DNA of 37,884 nt from Pseudomonas sp. UBA4617 (GCF_002386445.1 NZ_DGIR01000043.1:1-37884); one strand, 5' to 3'. Positions 30,178-37,884 are shown, numbered from the stretch's first letter. Notes: generated from the letters alone by a model not told the origin. Translations and numbers: made by a program.

Positions 30178-31515
30178 ATGAAGATCACGGTGTTCGGTAC
30201 CGGCTATGTTGGCCTCACCCAGGCAGTGTGCCTGGCCCAGGTGGGGCACTCGGTGTTGTGCATGGATGTCGACGCCGCACGGGTCGCCACCCTCAATGCA
30301 GGCCATTGCCCGATCTTCGAGCCCGGCCTGGCACCCTTGCTGGAGAACAACCTGGCTTGTGGCCGGTTGCGCTTCACCACCGACGCCGGCGCAGCGGCGC
30401 ACTTTGCCAGGCTGCAGTTCATCGCCGTCGGTACCCCGCCGCAGGCTGATGGCAGCGCCGACCTGAGGCAAGTCTTCGCGGTGGTCGACAGCATCCTCGA
30501 ACATGCCGACGGCCCCAAGGTGATCGTCAACAAATCCACCGTCCCCGTCGGCACAGTGCACCGCATCAAGGCGCGCATTGCCCAGGCCGTGGCCGACAGC
30601 AGCCGCTTCCAGGTCATCAGCAACCCCGAGTTCCTCAAGGAGGGCTCAGCAGTGGACGATTGCATGCGCCCGGAACGTATCATCATCGGCGGCGCGCAAC
30701 CCGCCGAGGTAGAACTGCTGCGCGAGCTGTACCTGCCGTTCAGTCGCAACCGTGAGAAGCTCATGGTGATGGATGCGCGCAGTGCCGAGCTGACCAAGTA
30801 CGCGGCCAACTGCATGCTGGCGACCAAGATCTCGTTCATCAACGAAATTGCCAACCTGGCCGAGCACCTGGGTGCCGACATCGAGATGGTGCGCCGTGGC
30901 ATAGGTTCGGACCCGCGCATCGGCTACGACTTCATCTATGCCGGCTGCGGCTTCGGTGGCTCGTGCTTCCCCAAGGATCTGCAAGCCCTGCGCCGCAGTG
31001 CCGAGGCCGAAGGCTTCGAGCCGCAGCTGCTGCGTGCGGTGGAGTCGGTCAACGAGCGGCAAAAGGGCCGGCTGTTCGGCAAGATCCAGCGCCACTACCG
31101 TGGCGGCCTGCGCGGCAAGGTCTTCGCCCTGTGGGGGCTGTCGTTCAAGCCCAATACCAACGACATTCGCGAAGCCTCCAGCCGGGTGCTGCTGGAAGCG
31201 CTGTGGGCCGCCGGTGCTCGGGTACAGGCCCATGATCCGCAGGCCATGGACGAGATCCAGCGGCACTATGGCGCACGTAGCGACCTGCGCCTGGTGCCCT
31301 GCAAGGAGGATGCGCTACGCGGTGCCGATGCCCTGGTGGTCGTTACCGAATGGCAGGATTACCGCGTGCTTGACCTGGACAAAGTGCTGCAGCAACTGGC
31401 CGACCGGGTGGTGTTCGACGGGCGCAACCTGTTCGAACCGGAGCACATGGCCGCCGCCGGCCTGACCTACTATGGCATTGGCCGTGGCCAGGTGCAGCCG
31501 GCATGTCGGTACTGA
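30178..31515 (+). CDS. ugd: UDP-glucose 6-dehydrogenase
   Basis: 445-aa NAD-dependent enzyme. The dinucleotide fold is GTGYVGLTQAVCLA (7-20); substrate and catalytic residues lie in STVPVGT, NPEFLKEGSAVDD, KYAANCMLATKISFINE and FGGSCFPKD, where Cys263 is the catalytic thiol. The C-terminal domain has LSFKPNTNDIREASS. It oxidises UDP-glucose to UDP-glucuronate, a precursor for surface polysaccharides or lipid A/core modification. The SD AAGGAG is nine nt before ATG 30178. It overlaps the next gene, a UDP-glucuronate 4-epimerase, by 13 nt. Confidence 0.95.
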   Translation: MKITVFGTGYVGLTQAVCLAQVGHSVLCMDVDAARVATLNAGHCPIFEPGLAPLLENNLACGRLRFTTDAGAAAHFARLQFIAVGTPPQADGSADLRQVFAVVDSILEHADGPKVIVNKSTVPVGTVHRIKARIAQAVADSSRFQVISNPEFLKEGSAVDDCMRPERIIIGGAQPAEVELLRELYLPFSRNREKLMVMDARSAELTKYAANCMLATKISFINEIANLAEHLGADIEMVRRGIGSDPRIGYDFIYAGCGFGGSCFPKDLQALRRSAEAEGFEPQLLRAVESVNERQKGRLFGKIQRHYRGGLRGKVFALWGLSFKPNTNDIREASSRVLLEALWAAGARVQAHDPQAMDEIQRHYGARSDLRLVPCKEDALRGADALVVVTEWQDYRVLDLDKVLQQLADRVVFDGRNLFEPEHMAAAGLTYYGIGRGQVQPACRY

Positions 31516-32477
31516 TTACCGGCGTGGCCGGTTTCATCGGTTATCACGTTGCGCGGCGCCTGTGCGAGGCCGGTATCGAGGTGGTCGGCATCGACAACCT
31601 CAGTGCCTACTACAGCGTCAAGCTGAAGCTGGCGCGCGTGCAGCAGCTGTTCGACTTCGCCAACTTCCGCTTCCATACCCTCGACATCACCCACCCGGCT
31701 GAACTGCAGCAATTGTTCGCCGGGCAGCCGTTCAGCGAGGTGATCCACCTGGCGGCGCAGGCCGGGGTGCGTTATTCGCTGGACCACCCCGAAGCCTATG
31801 GGCGGGCCAACCTGGTTGGCTTTCTCAATGTGCTCGAGGCCTGCCGCCAGCGGCCGCCCCGCCACTTCATCTATGCCTCCAGCAGCTCGGTGTACGGGGC
31901 CAACGTCAAACTGCCGTTCAGCGTCGACGACCCGGTCGAGCGCCCCCTGTCGCTCTATGCCGCCAGCAAACGCGCCAACGAGCTGATGGCGTACAGCTAT
32001 GCCCACCTGTACCAACTGCCGACCTCCGGGCTGCGTTTCTTCACCGTCTACGGCCCTTGGGGCCGCCCGGACATGGCTCTGTTCACGTTCACCCGCGCCA
32101 TTCTCGAAGGCCGGCCAATCGCGGTCTACAACAACGGCCTGATGGCCCGCGACTTCACCTACATCGACGACATCGTCGAGAGCATCGTGCGCTTGCGCCT
32201 GAAGCCGCCAGTGGCGGCCGGAGGGCAACCGCCCTGTCAGTTGTTCAACATCGGCCGCGGCCAGCCGGTACGGCTGCTGCAGTTCATCGAATGCCTGGAG
32301 CAGTCCTTGGGCATCCAGGCCCAGCGCGACTACCTGCCGCTGCAACCCGGTGACGTGCTGCAAACCTGGGCCGATGTGGGTGGGCTGGAGCGCTGGATCG
32401 GCTACACCCCCGGCACATCGCTGGCACACGGCGTCAATGCGTTCGTGGCTTGGTACCGCGACTACTACCGGGTCTGA
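31503..32477 (+). CDS. UDP-glucuronate 4-epimerase
   Basis: 324-aa extended SDR enzyme. The GxxGxxG motif is GVAGFIG (7-13); the active site is SSSSVYG (126-132) with Tyr152-xxx-Lys156 (YAASK). KLPFSVDDPVERPLSLYAASKRANELMAY and GLRFFTVYGPWGRPDMALF are the signature of CapI-type UDP-glucuronate 4-epimerases, which make UDP-galacturonate from the product of the upstream ugd. The 13-nt overlap with ugd makes a two-gene unit that yields UDP-GalA. No glycosyltransferase is adjacent, so the use (LPS core, O-antigen or exopolysaccharide) lies elsewhere. Confidence 0.93.
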   Translation: MSVLITGVAGFIGYHVARRLCEAGIEVVGIDNLSAYYSVKLKLARVQQLFDFANFRFHTLDITHPAELQQLFAGQPFSEVIHLAAQAGVRYSLDHPEAYGRANLVGFLNVLEACRQRPPRHFIYASSSSVYGANVKLPFSVDDPVERPLSLYAASKRANELMAYSYAHLYQLPTSGLRFFTVYGPWGRPDMALFTFTRAILEGRPIAVYNNGLMARDFTYIDDIVESIVRLRLKPPVAAGGQPPCQLFNIGRGQPVRLLQFIECLEQSLGIQAQRDYLPLQPGDVLQTWADVGGLERWIGYTPGTSLAHGVNAFVAWYRDYYRV

Positions 32478-32595
32478 ACCGCCTGGCTACGACAGGGTCA
32501 CAAGCCGCCCATGACAGCCCCCAGTGCCGAGCGGCAGCGCCCAGGCATGTCTGTCACTTCGCCTGGACGAGCCCTGCCGGTAACCCGCTAGCGTT

Positions 32596-32621
32596 GCGCC
32601 GCCCCCGGAATGCGGCGGCGC
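32596..32621 (+). terminator. Hairpin after the UDP-GalA operon
   Basis: GCGCCGCC-N10-GGCGGCGC is a perfect 8-bp stem 119 nt after the epimerase stop, followed by TTGCAG. It would separate this operon from the SOS operon downstream. The rest of the 300-nt gap (32478-32778) holds no gene I can support. Confidence 0.55.
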
Positions 32622-32743
32622 TTGCAGAAGCATTCAGCGCCCACACCCTCTGCGCCGGGTTCAGTTGGCCGTTCGAACAGATGCCACAGGACACGATGAG
32701 CTGCATGAACTTCAAATGAACTTGCAATCGGCGCCTTCTCAAA

Positions 32744-32765
32744 ATACTGTATGAATAATCAGTAT
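32744..32765. promoter_or_regulatory. LexA-type (SOS) box
   Basis: ATACTG-N10-CAGTAT, the same six-base arms and spacing as the box at 6501-6522. The core CTGTATGAATAATCAG departs from consensus at the right half (TCAG for ACAG). It ends 13 nt before the radical SAM start. Members of this radical SAM family are SOS genes in Pseudomonas (PA0069, as I recall), which supports the call. Confidence 0.75.
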
Positions 32766-32778
32766 ACGGTATGACACC

Positions 32779-33999
32779 ATGCAACTCATCGCCAAACTCG
32801 GCATCCTCGCCGACGCCGCCAAGTACGACGCTTCCTGCGCCAGCAGCGGCGCGCCCAAGCGCAATTCGCGGGGGGGGGATGGCCTGGGTGCCACCAACGG
32901 CATGGGCATCTGCCACAGCTACACCCCCGACGGCCGTTGCGTGTCGCTGCTCAAGGTGCTGTTGACCAATTTCTGCCTGTACGACTGCCAGTACTGTGTG
33001 AACCGCCGCTCCAGCAACGTGCCCCGCGCCCGTTTCACACCTGAGGAAGTGGTGCGCCTGACCCTGGATTTCTACCGGCGCAATTGCATCAGCGGGCTGT
33101 TCCTCAGTTCCGGCATCATCCGCTCGGCCGACTACACCATGGAGCAGTTGATCCGCGTGGCTCGGCTGTTGCGCGAGGAACATCACTTCCGCGGCTACAT
33201 CCACCTCAAGACCATCCCCGATGCCGACCCGCTGTTGATCGAACAAGCCGGTCGCCTGGCCGACCGCCTCAGTGTCAACATCGAACTGCCCACCGACGCC
33301 AGCCTGAAGCGCCTGGCGCCGGAAAAGCAGGCCCACACCATTCGCCAGGCGATGGGCGTCATCCACCAGGGCCAGCAAGCCGTGGCCAACGAACCCAAGG
33401 CCCCGCGCTTCACCCCTGCCGGGCAGAGCACCCAGGTGATCGTCGGTGCCGACAATACCGACGACAGCACTCTGCTGCGCAATGCCGAGTCGCTGTACCA
33501 GGGCTATGGCCTCAAGCGCGTGTACTACTCCGCCTTCAGCCCGATCCCCGACAGCCCGGGCAGCGTGCCCTTGGCGGCACCGCCGCTGCTGCGTGAACAC
33601 CGCCTGTACCAGGCCGACTTCCTGTTGCGGGGTTATGGCTACCAGGCCAGGGAACTGCTCGGCCAAGGCGATAACCTGGCCTTGGACATCGACCCCAAGC
33701 TGGCCTGGGCGCTGGCCAACCGAGAGGTGTTTCCGCTGGATGTGAACCGCGCTGAACCCGCGCTGCTGGCGCGCATTCCGGGTATCGGCCTGCGCAGCGT
33801 ACAGCGCCTGGTGGCGCTGCGCCGCGAGCGGCGCATTCGCTATGACGACCTGATCCAGCTGCGTTGCGTGCTGGACAAGGCGCGGCCGTTCATTGTCACC
33901 AGCGACTACCGCCCGGCCCAGGCCGAGCTGCGCAGCGGCCTGTTGCGGGCCCGTTTGCGAGAGCCACAGGCACCGGTGCAGATGGGGTTGTGGGGATGA
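32779..33999 (+). CDS. Putative DNA modification/repair radical SAM protein
   Basis: 406-aa radical SAM protein of the TIGR03916 type. The cluster motif is C-x3-C-x2-C (Cys66, 70, 73: NFCLYDCQYCVNR), preceded by GICHSYTPDGRCVSLLKVLLTN, and the C-terminal part has a helix-hairpin-helix-like segment (LLARIPGIGLRSVQRLVALRRERRI) suited to DNA binding. The reaction is unknown; a DNA-lesion role is the accepted guess. It overlaps its usual partner (DUF4130 protein) as ATGA. The start ATG 32779 has no SD and lies 13 nt after a LexA-type box. A run of nine G bases at 32870-32878 lies early in the gene. Confidence 0.9.
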   Translation: MQLIAKLGILADAAKYDASCASSGAPKRNSRGGDGLGATNGMGICHSYTPDGRCVSLLKVLLTNFCLYDCQYCVNRRSSNVPRARFTPEEVVRLTLDFYRRNCISGLFLSSGIIRSADYTMEQLIRVARLLREEHHFRGYIHLKTIPDADPLLIEQAGRLADRLSVNIELPTDASLKRLAPEKQAHTIRQAMGVIHQGQQAVANEPKAPRFTPAGQSTQVIVGADNTDDSTLLRNAESLYQGYGLKRVYYSAFSPIPDSPGSVPLAAPPLLREHRLYQADFLLRGYGYQARELLGQGDNLALDIDPKLAWALANREVFPLDVNRAEPALLARIPGIGLRSVQRLVALRRERRIRYDDLIQLRCVLDKARPFIVTSDYRPAQAELRSGLLRARLREPQAPVQMGLWG

Positions 34000-34838
34000 T
34001 TGCGCTGGACTGCGATGACCTGTTCGTGACCTGGCGCGAGCAGGCGCGTGTGTTGTTGGGGCATGGTGTTGATCCCGCGGAAGTTACCTGGTCGCAGGGG
34101 CCGATGGCTGACTTGCTGGCCATACCGACAGCGCTCCCGGAAGGCCCCGGCCCGTTTCGTGCCAAGGTACCGGCGGCCCTGCTCGACCTGTTGGAACAGG
34201 CCGCACGCTACCGTGGCGAGCAACGCTGGAACCTGCTGTACGAGGTGCTCTGGCGTGTGGCCCACGGCGACCGCACCGCAATGCTGGCGGGGGATCGACT
34301 GGGCAGCGAACTGCATCGGCGGATCAAGCAGGTCAGCCGCGAGGCGCATCACTTGCACGCCTTTTTACGTTTCGTGCCGTTGCCAGACGCCTTGGCTACC
34401 CACCTGCAGCTAGACCTTGTGGCTTACCACGAGCCGGCCCATGACATCCTCGAAAGCGCCAGCCCGCACTTCGCCGACCGCCTGGGGCGCCTGCGCTGGT
34501 TGATCGCCACCCCGCGCGATGGCATACGCTTCGATGGCCAGGCGTTCGACTACCACCGGCAATGCCCCGATACCTGGCGCGGCTGGGCACGCAATGCCGA
34601 GGACCCGGGTGCCGAGCTATGGCGCACCTATTACCGCCATACCTTCAACCCCGCCCGCCTCAACCCCGATGCCTTGCGTCTGCACATGCCGGGAAGGTTC
34701 TGGCGACACTTGCCCGAGGGCATGCTGATACCGCAACTCGAAGGTCTGGCGCGCCAGGGCAAGCAACGCGACGGCCAGGCGCTGGAAGTGGCAGCGCAGG
34801 CTGGCAAACAAATCAGCAAGCCAACACGGTCGGTGTAA
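33996..34838 (+). CDS. TIGR03915/DUF4130 SAM-associated DNA metabolism protein
   Basis: 280-aa protein of the family always found beside the TIGR03916 radical SAM protein. It has the DUF4130 core (about 90-250): EVLWRVAHGDRTAMLAGDR, VSREAHHLHAFLRFVPL, YHEPAHDILESASPHFADRL and WRTYYRHTFNPARLNPDALRLHMP. Some homologues carry a fused uracil-DNA glycosylase domain; this one does not appear to. Its function with the radical SAM partner is unknown but SOS control points to DNA repair. ATG 33996 lies in the ATGA overlap with the upstream stop. The frame is open further upstream but that part overlaps the radical SAM gene. Confidence 0.9.
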   Translation: MIALDCDDLFVTWREQARVLLGHGVDPAEVTWSQGPMADLLAIPTALPEGPGPFRAKVPAALLDLLEQAARYRGEQRWNLLYEVLWRVAHGDRTAMLAGDRLGSELHRRIKQVSREAHHLHAFLRFVPLPDALATHLQLDLVAYHEPAHDILESASPHFADRLGRLRWLIATPRDGIRFDGQAFDYHRQCPDTWRGWARNAEDPGAELWRTYYRHTFNPARLNPDALRLHMPGRFWRHLPEGMLIPQLEGLARQGKQRDGQALEVAAQAGKQISKPTRSV

Positions 34839-34870
34839 GAGCCGGCTCGCCCGCGAAGCAGGCGGTACGG
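34836..34870 (+). repeat. REP-like remnant
   Basis: GAGCCGGCTCGCCCGCGAAGC lies right after the DUF4130 stop and resembles half of a Pseudomonas REP (GGAGCCGGCTTGCC...GCGAA). It lies between convergent genes, the usual place. Weak match. Confidence 0.35.
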
Positions 34871-34910
34871 TGCTTGGGTTACTCCAGGTGCCCGGGGCAA
34901 GCCGTTAGCG

Positions 34911-35168
34911 TCAATCCAGCATCCAGCCCGTATCGCCCTCTTCCAGCACACCACCATGATCGGTTCGATCGCCCTTGCGCGCCACAGCTGCACCTTCAAT
35001 CAGAAAGTGCGCAGCACCACTGATTATTACGGCGCCACACGTGGTGCGGTCGCCTACTCTGGCAACCGGCCTGCCATTGAAGGTGTACGCGGAACTGCCG
35101 CTTTCTACCTGGTTGGTGCCATGTAGCGGGCAGACATGCCGATGGCCTACGAGTACCACGGGTTTCAA
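34911..35168 (-). CDS. PAAR-domain T6SS spike-tip protein
   Basis: 85-aa stand-alone PAAR protein: VVLVGHRHVCPLHGTNQVESGSS, GRPVARVGDRTTCGAVIISGA and GAAVARKGDRTDHGG are the PAAR repeat motifs with the metal-binding His/Cys set (His10 region, Cys13, His16, Cys44). It caps the VgrG spike of the type VI secretion system and carries effectors. It is the last gene of a minus-strand unit: the DUF6708 gene stop overlaps its ATG (ATGA, 35165-35168). The upstream SD GAGAGAT-like region is within that gene. Confidence 0.93.
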   Translation of the reverse strand: MKPVVLVGHRHVCPLHGTNQVESGSSAYTFNGRPVARVGDRTTCGAVIISGAAHFLIEGAAVARKGDRTDHGGVLEEGDTGWMLD

Positions 35169-35956
35169 CGGATCTCTCCTTCAGACGGGGCAGTACGGGA
35201 CTCACGGTCAATGTCCTCTGGCCAATGAACCTTTGGCGCCAGACAGTGCATGTGGCTCAAGCCATCGTCGTCGTTCCAGTCACGGGGTGGGTGGACGAAC
35301 TTCGGCAGCGCTTCAGGGCCTTGCTGCATGAACAGCCGGGCGATGGCCCAGTAGGCTTCGCCTCGGTAGAGGTCGTGGCTGAAGAGCACGCGGTCGATGA
35401 CTTCGTCGGTTTCGGGGTTGCGGACCGACAGCATGACGTTTTCGATCACCCCACCGTGACCGGGGGCGTAGACTCTGTAGACTTCGGCGGTTACGTCGTC
35501 CCAGTTGTAAGCGACTGGTTTGACGCCCCAGTGTTTGCGGCTGAGCAAGTACAGGTAGTGGTATCTGAACTGATATACATAGATTTTTCGGCGTAAGCGA
35601 TTAAAACGTATTGGCTCGTCTCGCGGAAGTTCTAAATCTAGCCTGACAAATGCGCTGACGAGCCATATGCAAATTAGAGGCCCGAGTATCAAAATAATCA
35701 TCATCATCCAATCGAAGGCCTGGGCGTAATCAATGAGACCCCAATACACCTGTATCGATATGCCAAACAAGAATAGCAGCATCGGAATACCAAGCAACGC
35801 CAATACGCCACGTAGAAGTAAAGTGGATCTAGGCAATTCTATGTACACATCATTGGCATGATTGGGCGGCGGATTGACATTGCTTAAACTCAGGCGGGAT
35901 ACGGGCACTTCATTAACGCTCGGTAGATCGTAGCTCCAGCCTAGCGCTCGTTTCAT
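35165..35956 (-). CDS. DUF6708-like membrane protein, T6SS module
   Basis: 263-aa protein with two hydrophobic helices (about 47-72 and 83-104), then a cytosolic domain with LPRDEPIRFNRLRRKIYVYQFRY, WDDVTAEVYRVYAPGHGG and LFSHDLYRGEAYWAIARLFMQQGPEALP, a pattern I associate with DUF6708 proteins found beside T6SS effectors. It may be an immunity protein or an accessory of the VasX-like effector; sequence alone does not decide. ATG 35956 has AGGAG six nt upstream; ATG 35983 would overlap the effector gene. It is coupled to the PAAR gene by ATGA and follows the effector by 13 nt. Confidence 0.82.
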   Translation of the reverse strand: MKRALGWSYDLPSVNEVPVSRLSLSNVNPPPNHANDVYIELPRSTLLLRGVLALLGIPMLLFLFGISIQVYWGLIDYAQAFDWMMMIILILGPLICIWLVSAFVRLDLELPRDEPIRFNRLRRKIYVYQFRYHYLYLLSRKHWGVKPVAYNWDDVTAEVYRVYAPGHGGVIENVMLSVRNPETDEVIDRVLFSHDLYRGEAYWAIARLFMQQGPEALPKFVHPPRDWNDDDGLSHMHCLAPKVHWPEDIDRESRTAPSEGEIR

Positions 35957-35969
35957 TATTGCTCCTGGC

Positions 35970-37884
35970 TCACGCGCCCTCATTTTCCCTCCGTTGGCTT
36001 AGCTCAATATACGCACTTTCAATTTGTCGATCCGGCCAATACATCACCAGCAATGTTGCTGCGACAATGGAGTGCGTTCCAATCGTCGGCATGAGCTCTA
36101 TAACCCCAGAGATAGACAGCTGAGGCAGGTCATTGAGTCCCGAAACAGGAAAGTATTGTTTGTTAATAGTGAAATCGCTATTGTAGTCGGGTAGCCTCGG
36201 CGGAGAAAAACTAGAGAAATTGACCGACTTGGAAACGCCAGTTGAGGGATGTGCATGAAGCTCATCGACAATCAGCGTCTCTCCTCCCGTGTAGTCCGGG
36301 AATTGGCCATCACCTCGGCGATGAACTATTAGGTACCAGCGATACGCTGATGCGCCATCTCTATAGTGAGGTAGCACAATCTTAAATTTTAGTTTTTGTT
36401 CCCGTTCAAGGCTGATCAGTCCTCCTATCCGTGGAGCGGCAGGGTCGCTTGCTAACTTCGATTCAAAGTGGAATTCTGCCTGTACACCCAGCGTAGCGGC
36501 GTTGAGCTCTGCAAATGCAATGTCTGCAGACTCCGGACTATTCCAGTGAATGACTGGCGTCTCATCTGCCTTTCCAAAACAGCATCGTCGAGCCCACCGC
36601 TCCAGAGCAGATGACTCATTTTCTTCAGCGCTTTTGCTTAGCGCATATGCAATCAGCGCCAGCATCACAGCGAGGCCTACAGGTCCCAATAAAGTGGACT
36701 TCAATACTGCTCCAGCGAAGGCAATGGCACTGGCCCCGTGAAAGCCCACAGCCAACCAATATTGCGTGGCTGCTACACCATCTCCCGCTGCCGATGCGCG
36801 TTTAGCAGCAGAGATTGCCTGTGCTGCTTCAATAAAACCGACGACAGCGCCTACCACAGCACCGATCTTCACCAAGGTCTTGCCGGTGGCAGTAGCACCG
36901 TTAACCCATGGCATACCGCTATAGGCACTTGCCCTCAGGATAAGCCCCACCAGCTCAATCTGCCCACCCAACACACCCAACTGAGATCCTTGCAACGCCA
37001 ACTTGGCCTCATGCGCCTTGGGCCCTATCTCCGTTTCCGCCTTTTCCTGATTCCTGCCCAGGCTGTCCTGCTGCAGATACAACCCGCCTATCGCCAGCAG
37101 CACTTCCCAACTCCCAGCCACCCCGCGCAACCCGGAAAACCCAGTCCTTACCAATCGGGCCGCCTGCTGTGAGGTGATCTTCATCCCATGCAACAACCTG
37201 CGCGCATCGGTTTCCAACGTCCCCGCCGCCACCGAGATATCCACCAGGGCAAGCTGCGCCGCGCTGCTCGCCTGGTTCACCCCTATGCTGGCTTCCTTGA
37301 ACAACCGCCCATGCACCTCTTCAGCCTTGCCCTCGACCCACACCGTCACGCTGATCATCGTGTGGCTGAAGCGCGGGTCGAGCACGGCCAGGCTCATCAG
37401 CCCGTGCTGGATGATCGGCCGTACCTTGCGCATGGCCTTCATCGAGCCGAACTCGAAATCGTCGATGTTGCGCTGCATTCGGTCCCGCGCCGCGGCAATG
37501 GAGGCATTGGCCTTGTGCTGCAATTTGCGTAGGTGCTGGCTCTGCAGGGCGTAGTACTCGCCCAGCTTCATCTTCACTTCCAGCTCGATCAGCTGCACGC
37601 CGTTGTAGAGATACTGCGTGGCGCTGTTCAGATGCCGCACGGCTTTCTGGATGCCAGGCGACAGGCAGGGCGCCAGTCGCTGACTGGCTGCATTGAGCGC
37701 GCTTTGTGTTTCGGCTATGGCCTGCTTGAGGGTCGTGCGCAGGCGCAAGCCGGCGTCGTCGCTGGCGACGATCTTGCTCAGCATGCTGTAGAGCTTGTCA
37801 CTGTCATTCCAGTTGATCGCTTCTGTGGCAGAGTAACTGGGCAGCAGCCCGGCCAGCAGTGCCTGGTCGCGCATCAGCAAGGAG
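35970..37884 (-). CDS. VasX/BTH_I2691-like T6SS membrane effector, C-terminal part
   Basis: The frame is open from the window edge to TGA at 35970, at least 637 codons; the N-terminus (expected PH-like/VasX N-domain) is outside. Visible parts: a long helical region (about 40-270) and a cluster of hydrophobic segments (VLLAIGGLYL; TLVKIGAVVGAVVGFIEAA; GASAIAFAGAVLKSTLLGPVGLAVMLALIAYAL), which fit a pore-forming toxin, then a beta-rich C-terminal domain. This matches the T6SS effector group of VasX and BTH_I2691, which damage target membranes. Downstream come DUF6708 and PAAR genes. Base composition falls after about 36,900 toward the 3' end (more AT, rare codons), as in swapped effector tails. 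A TTG at 37880 is not taken as a start. Confidence 0.85.
   Translation of the reverse strand, partial: SLLMRDQALLAGLLPSYSATEAINWNDSDKLYSMLSKIVASDDAGLRLRTTLKQAIAETQSALNAASQRLAPCLSPGIQKAVRHLNSATQYLYNGVQLIELEVKMKLGEYYALQSQHLRKLQHKANASIAAARDRMQRNIDDFEFGSMKAMRKVRPIIQHGLMSLAVLDPRFSHTMISVTVWVEGKAEEVHGRLFKEASIGVNQASSAAQLALVDISVAAGTLETDARRLLHGMKITSQQAARLVRTGFSGLRGVAGSWEVLLAIGGLYLQQDSLGRNQEKAETEIGPKAHEAKLALQGSQLGVLGGQIELVGLILRASAYSGMPWVNGATATGKTLVKIGAVVGAVVGFIEAAQAISAAKRASAAGDGVAATQYWLAVGFHGASAIAFAGAVLKSTLLGPVGLAVMLALIAYALSKSAEENESSALERWARRCCFGKADETPVIHWNSPESADIAFAELNAATLGVQAEFHFESKLASDPAAPRIGGLISLEREQKLKFKIVLPHYRDGASAYRWYLIVHRRGDGQFPDYTGGETLIVDELHAHPSTGVSKSVNFSSFSPPRLPDYNSDFTINKQYFPVSGLNDLPQLSISGVIELMPTIGTHSIVAATLLVMYWPDRQIESAYIELSQRRENEGA

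Noticed and set aside
1..37884. tRNA, rRNA, CRISPR array, intact IS or prophage
   Set aside because: No tRNA-like cloverleaf with T-loop motif, no regularly spaced repeats and no complete transposase were seen by eye; a tRNAscan or CRISPR finder run would settle it.

Overview
The window looks like a chromosomal segment of a fluorescent Pseudomonas, most likely the P. putida group. The evidence is high GC with GC-rich third positions, typical Pseudomonas gene sets (YbiT, YghU, AzlCD, GGDEF/GAF, LysR regulators), an adhesin start resembling LapF, P. putida-type REP remnants and CTG-N10-CAG LexA boxes. No rRNA, tRNA, CRISPR array, origin or intact insertion sequence was seen.

Left part (1-8400). 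The 5' end of a giant repeat adhesin leaves the window at base 1. Next to it is a signalling block: a di-haem cytochrome c peroxidase, a DAHL-like sensor histidine kinase and a 32-aa membrane peptide on the minus strand, with a divergent response regulator whose HD-GYP domain has lost its HD residues. Then comes a LexA-box-controlled divergent pair: a 97-aa unknown protein and an SRAP/YedK abasic-site protein. A GAF-GGDEF diguanylate cyclase follows.

Middle (8400-15600). A LysR regulator lies divergent to an AzlC-AzlD-LysE amino-acid export cluster. A GlxA-like AraC regulator lies divergent to an HD-domain (cyanamide hydratase-like) protein, followed by an AhpD-like protein. A scarred zone (about 13.2-15.6 kb) holds an IS66 transposase fragment, a small secreted protein and a decayed phage-type integrase.

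Right-middle (15600-32500). Metabolic and housekeeping genes: ybiT, an MFS transporter, a periplasmic alpha/beta hydrolase, yghU, an amidase, a YheO/DauR-like regulator in an operon with a serine/threonine dehydratase-like enzyme, a KGG stress protein, the carboxy(nor)spermidine polyamine pair (nspC plus a saccharopine-dehydrogenase-like synthase), a methyltransferase, a periplasmic DJ-1/PfpI protein with a divergent LysR, and ugd plus UDP-glucuronate 4-epimerase.

Right end (32500-37884). A second LexA-type box precedes an operon of a radical SAM DNA-repair-type protein and its DUF4130 partner. Convergent to it is a type VI secretion cargo module, read right to left: a VasX-like membrane effector (cut by the window edge), a DUF6708 membrane protein and a PAAR tip protein.

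Main points of interest: two matching SOS boxes serving two separate DNA-repair loci (one with an unknown partner gene), a peroxidase/kinase/degenerate HD-GYP system beside a biofilm adhesin, a 61-bp nested dyad touching a regulator start codon, and the T6SS effector module.
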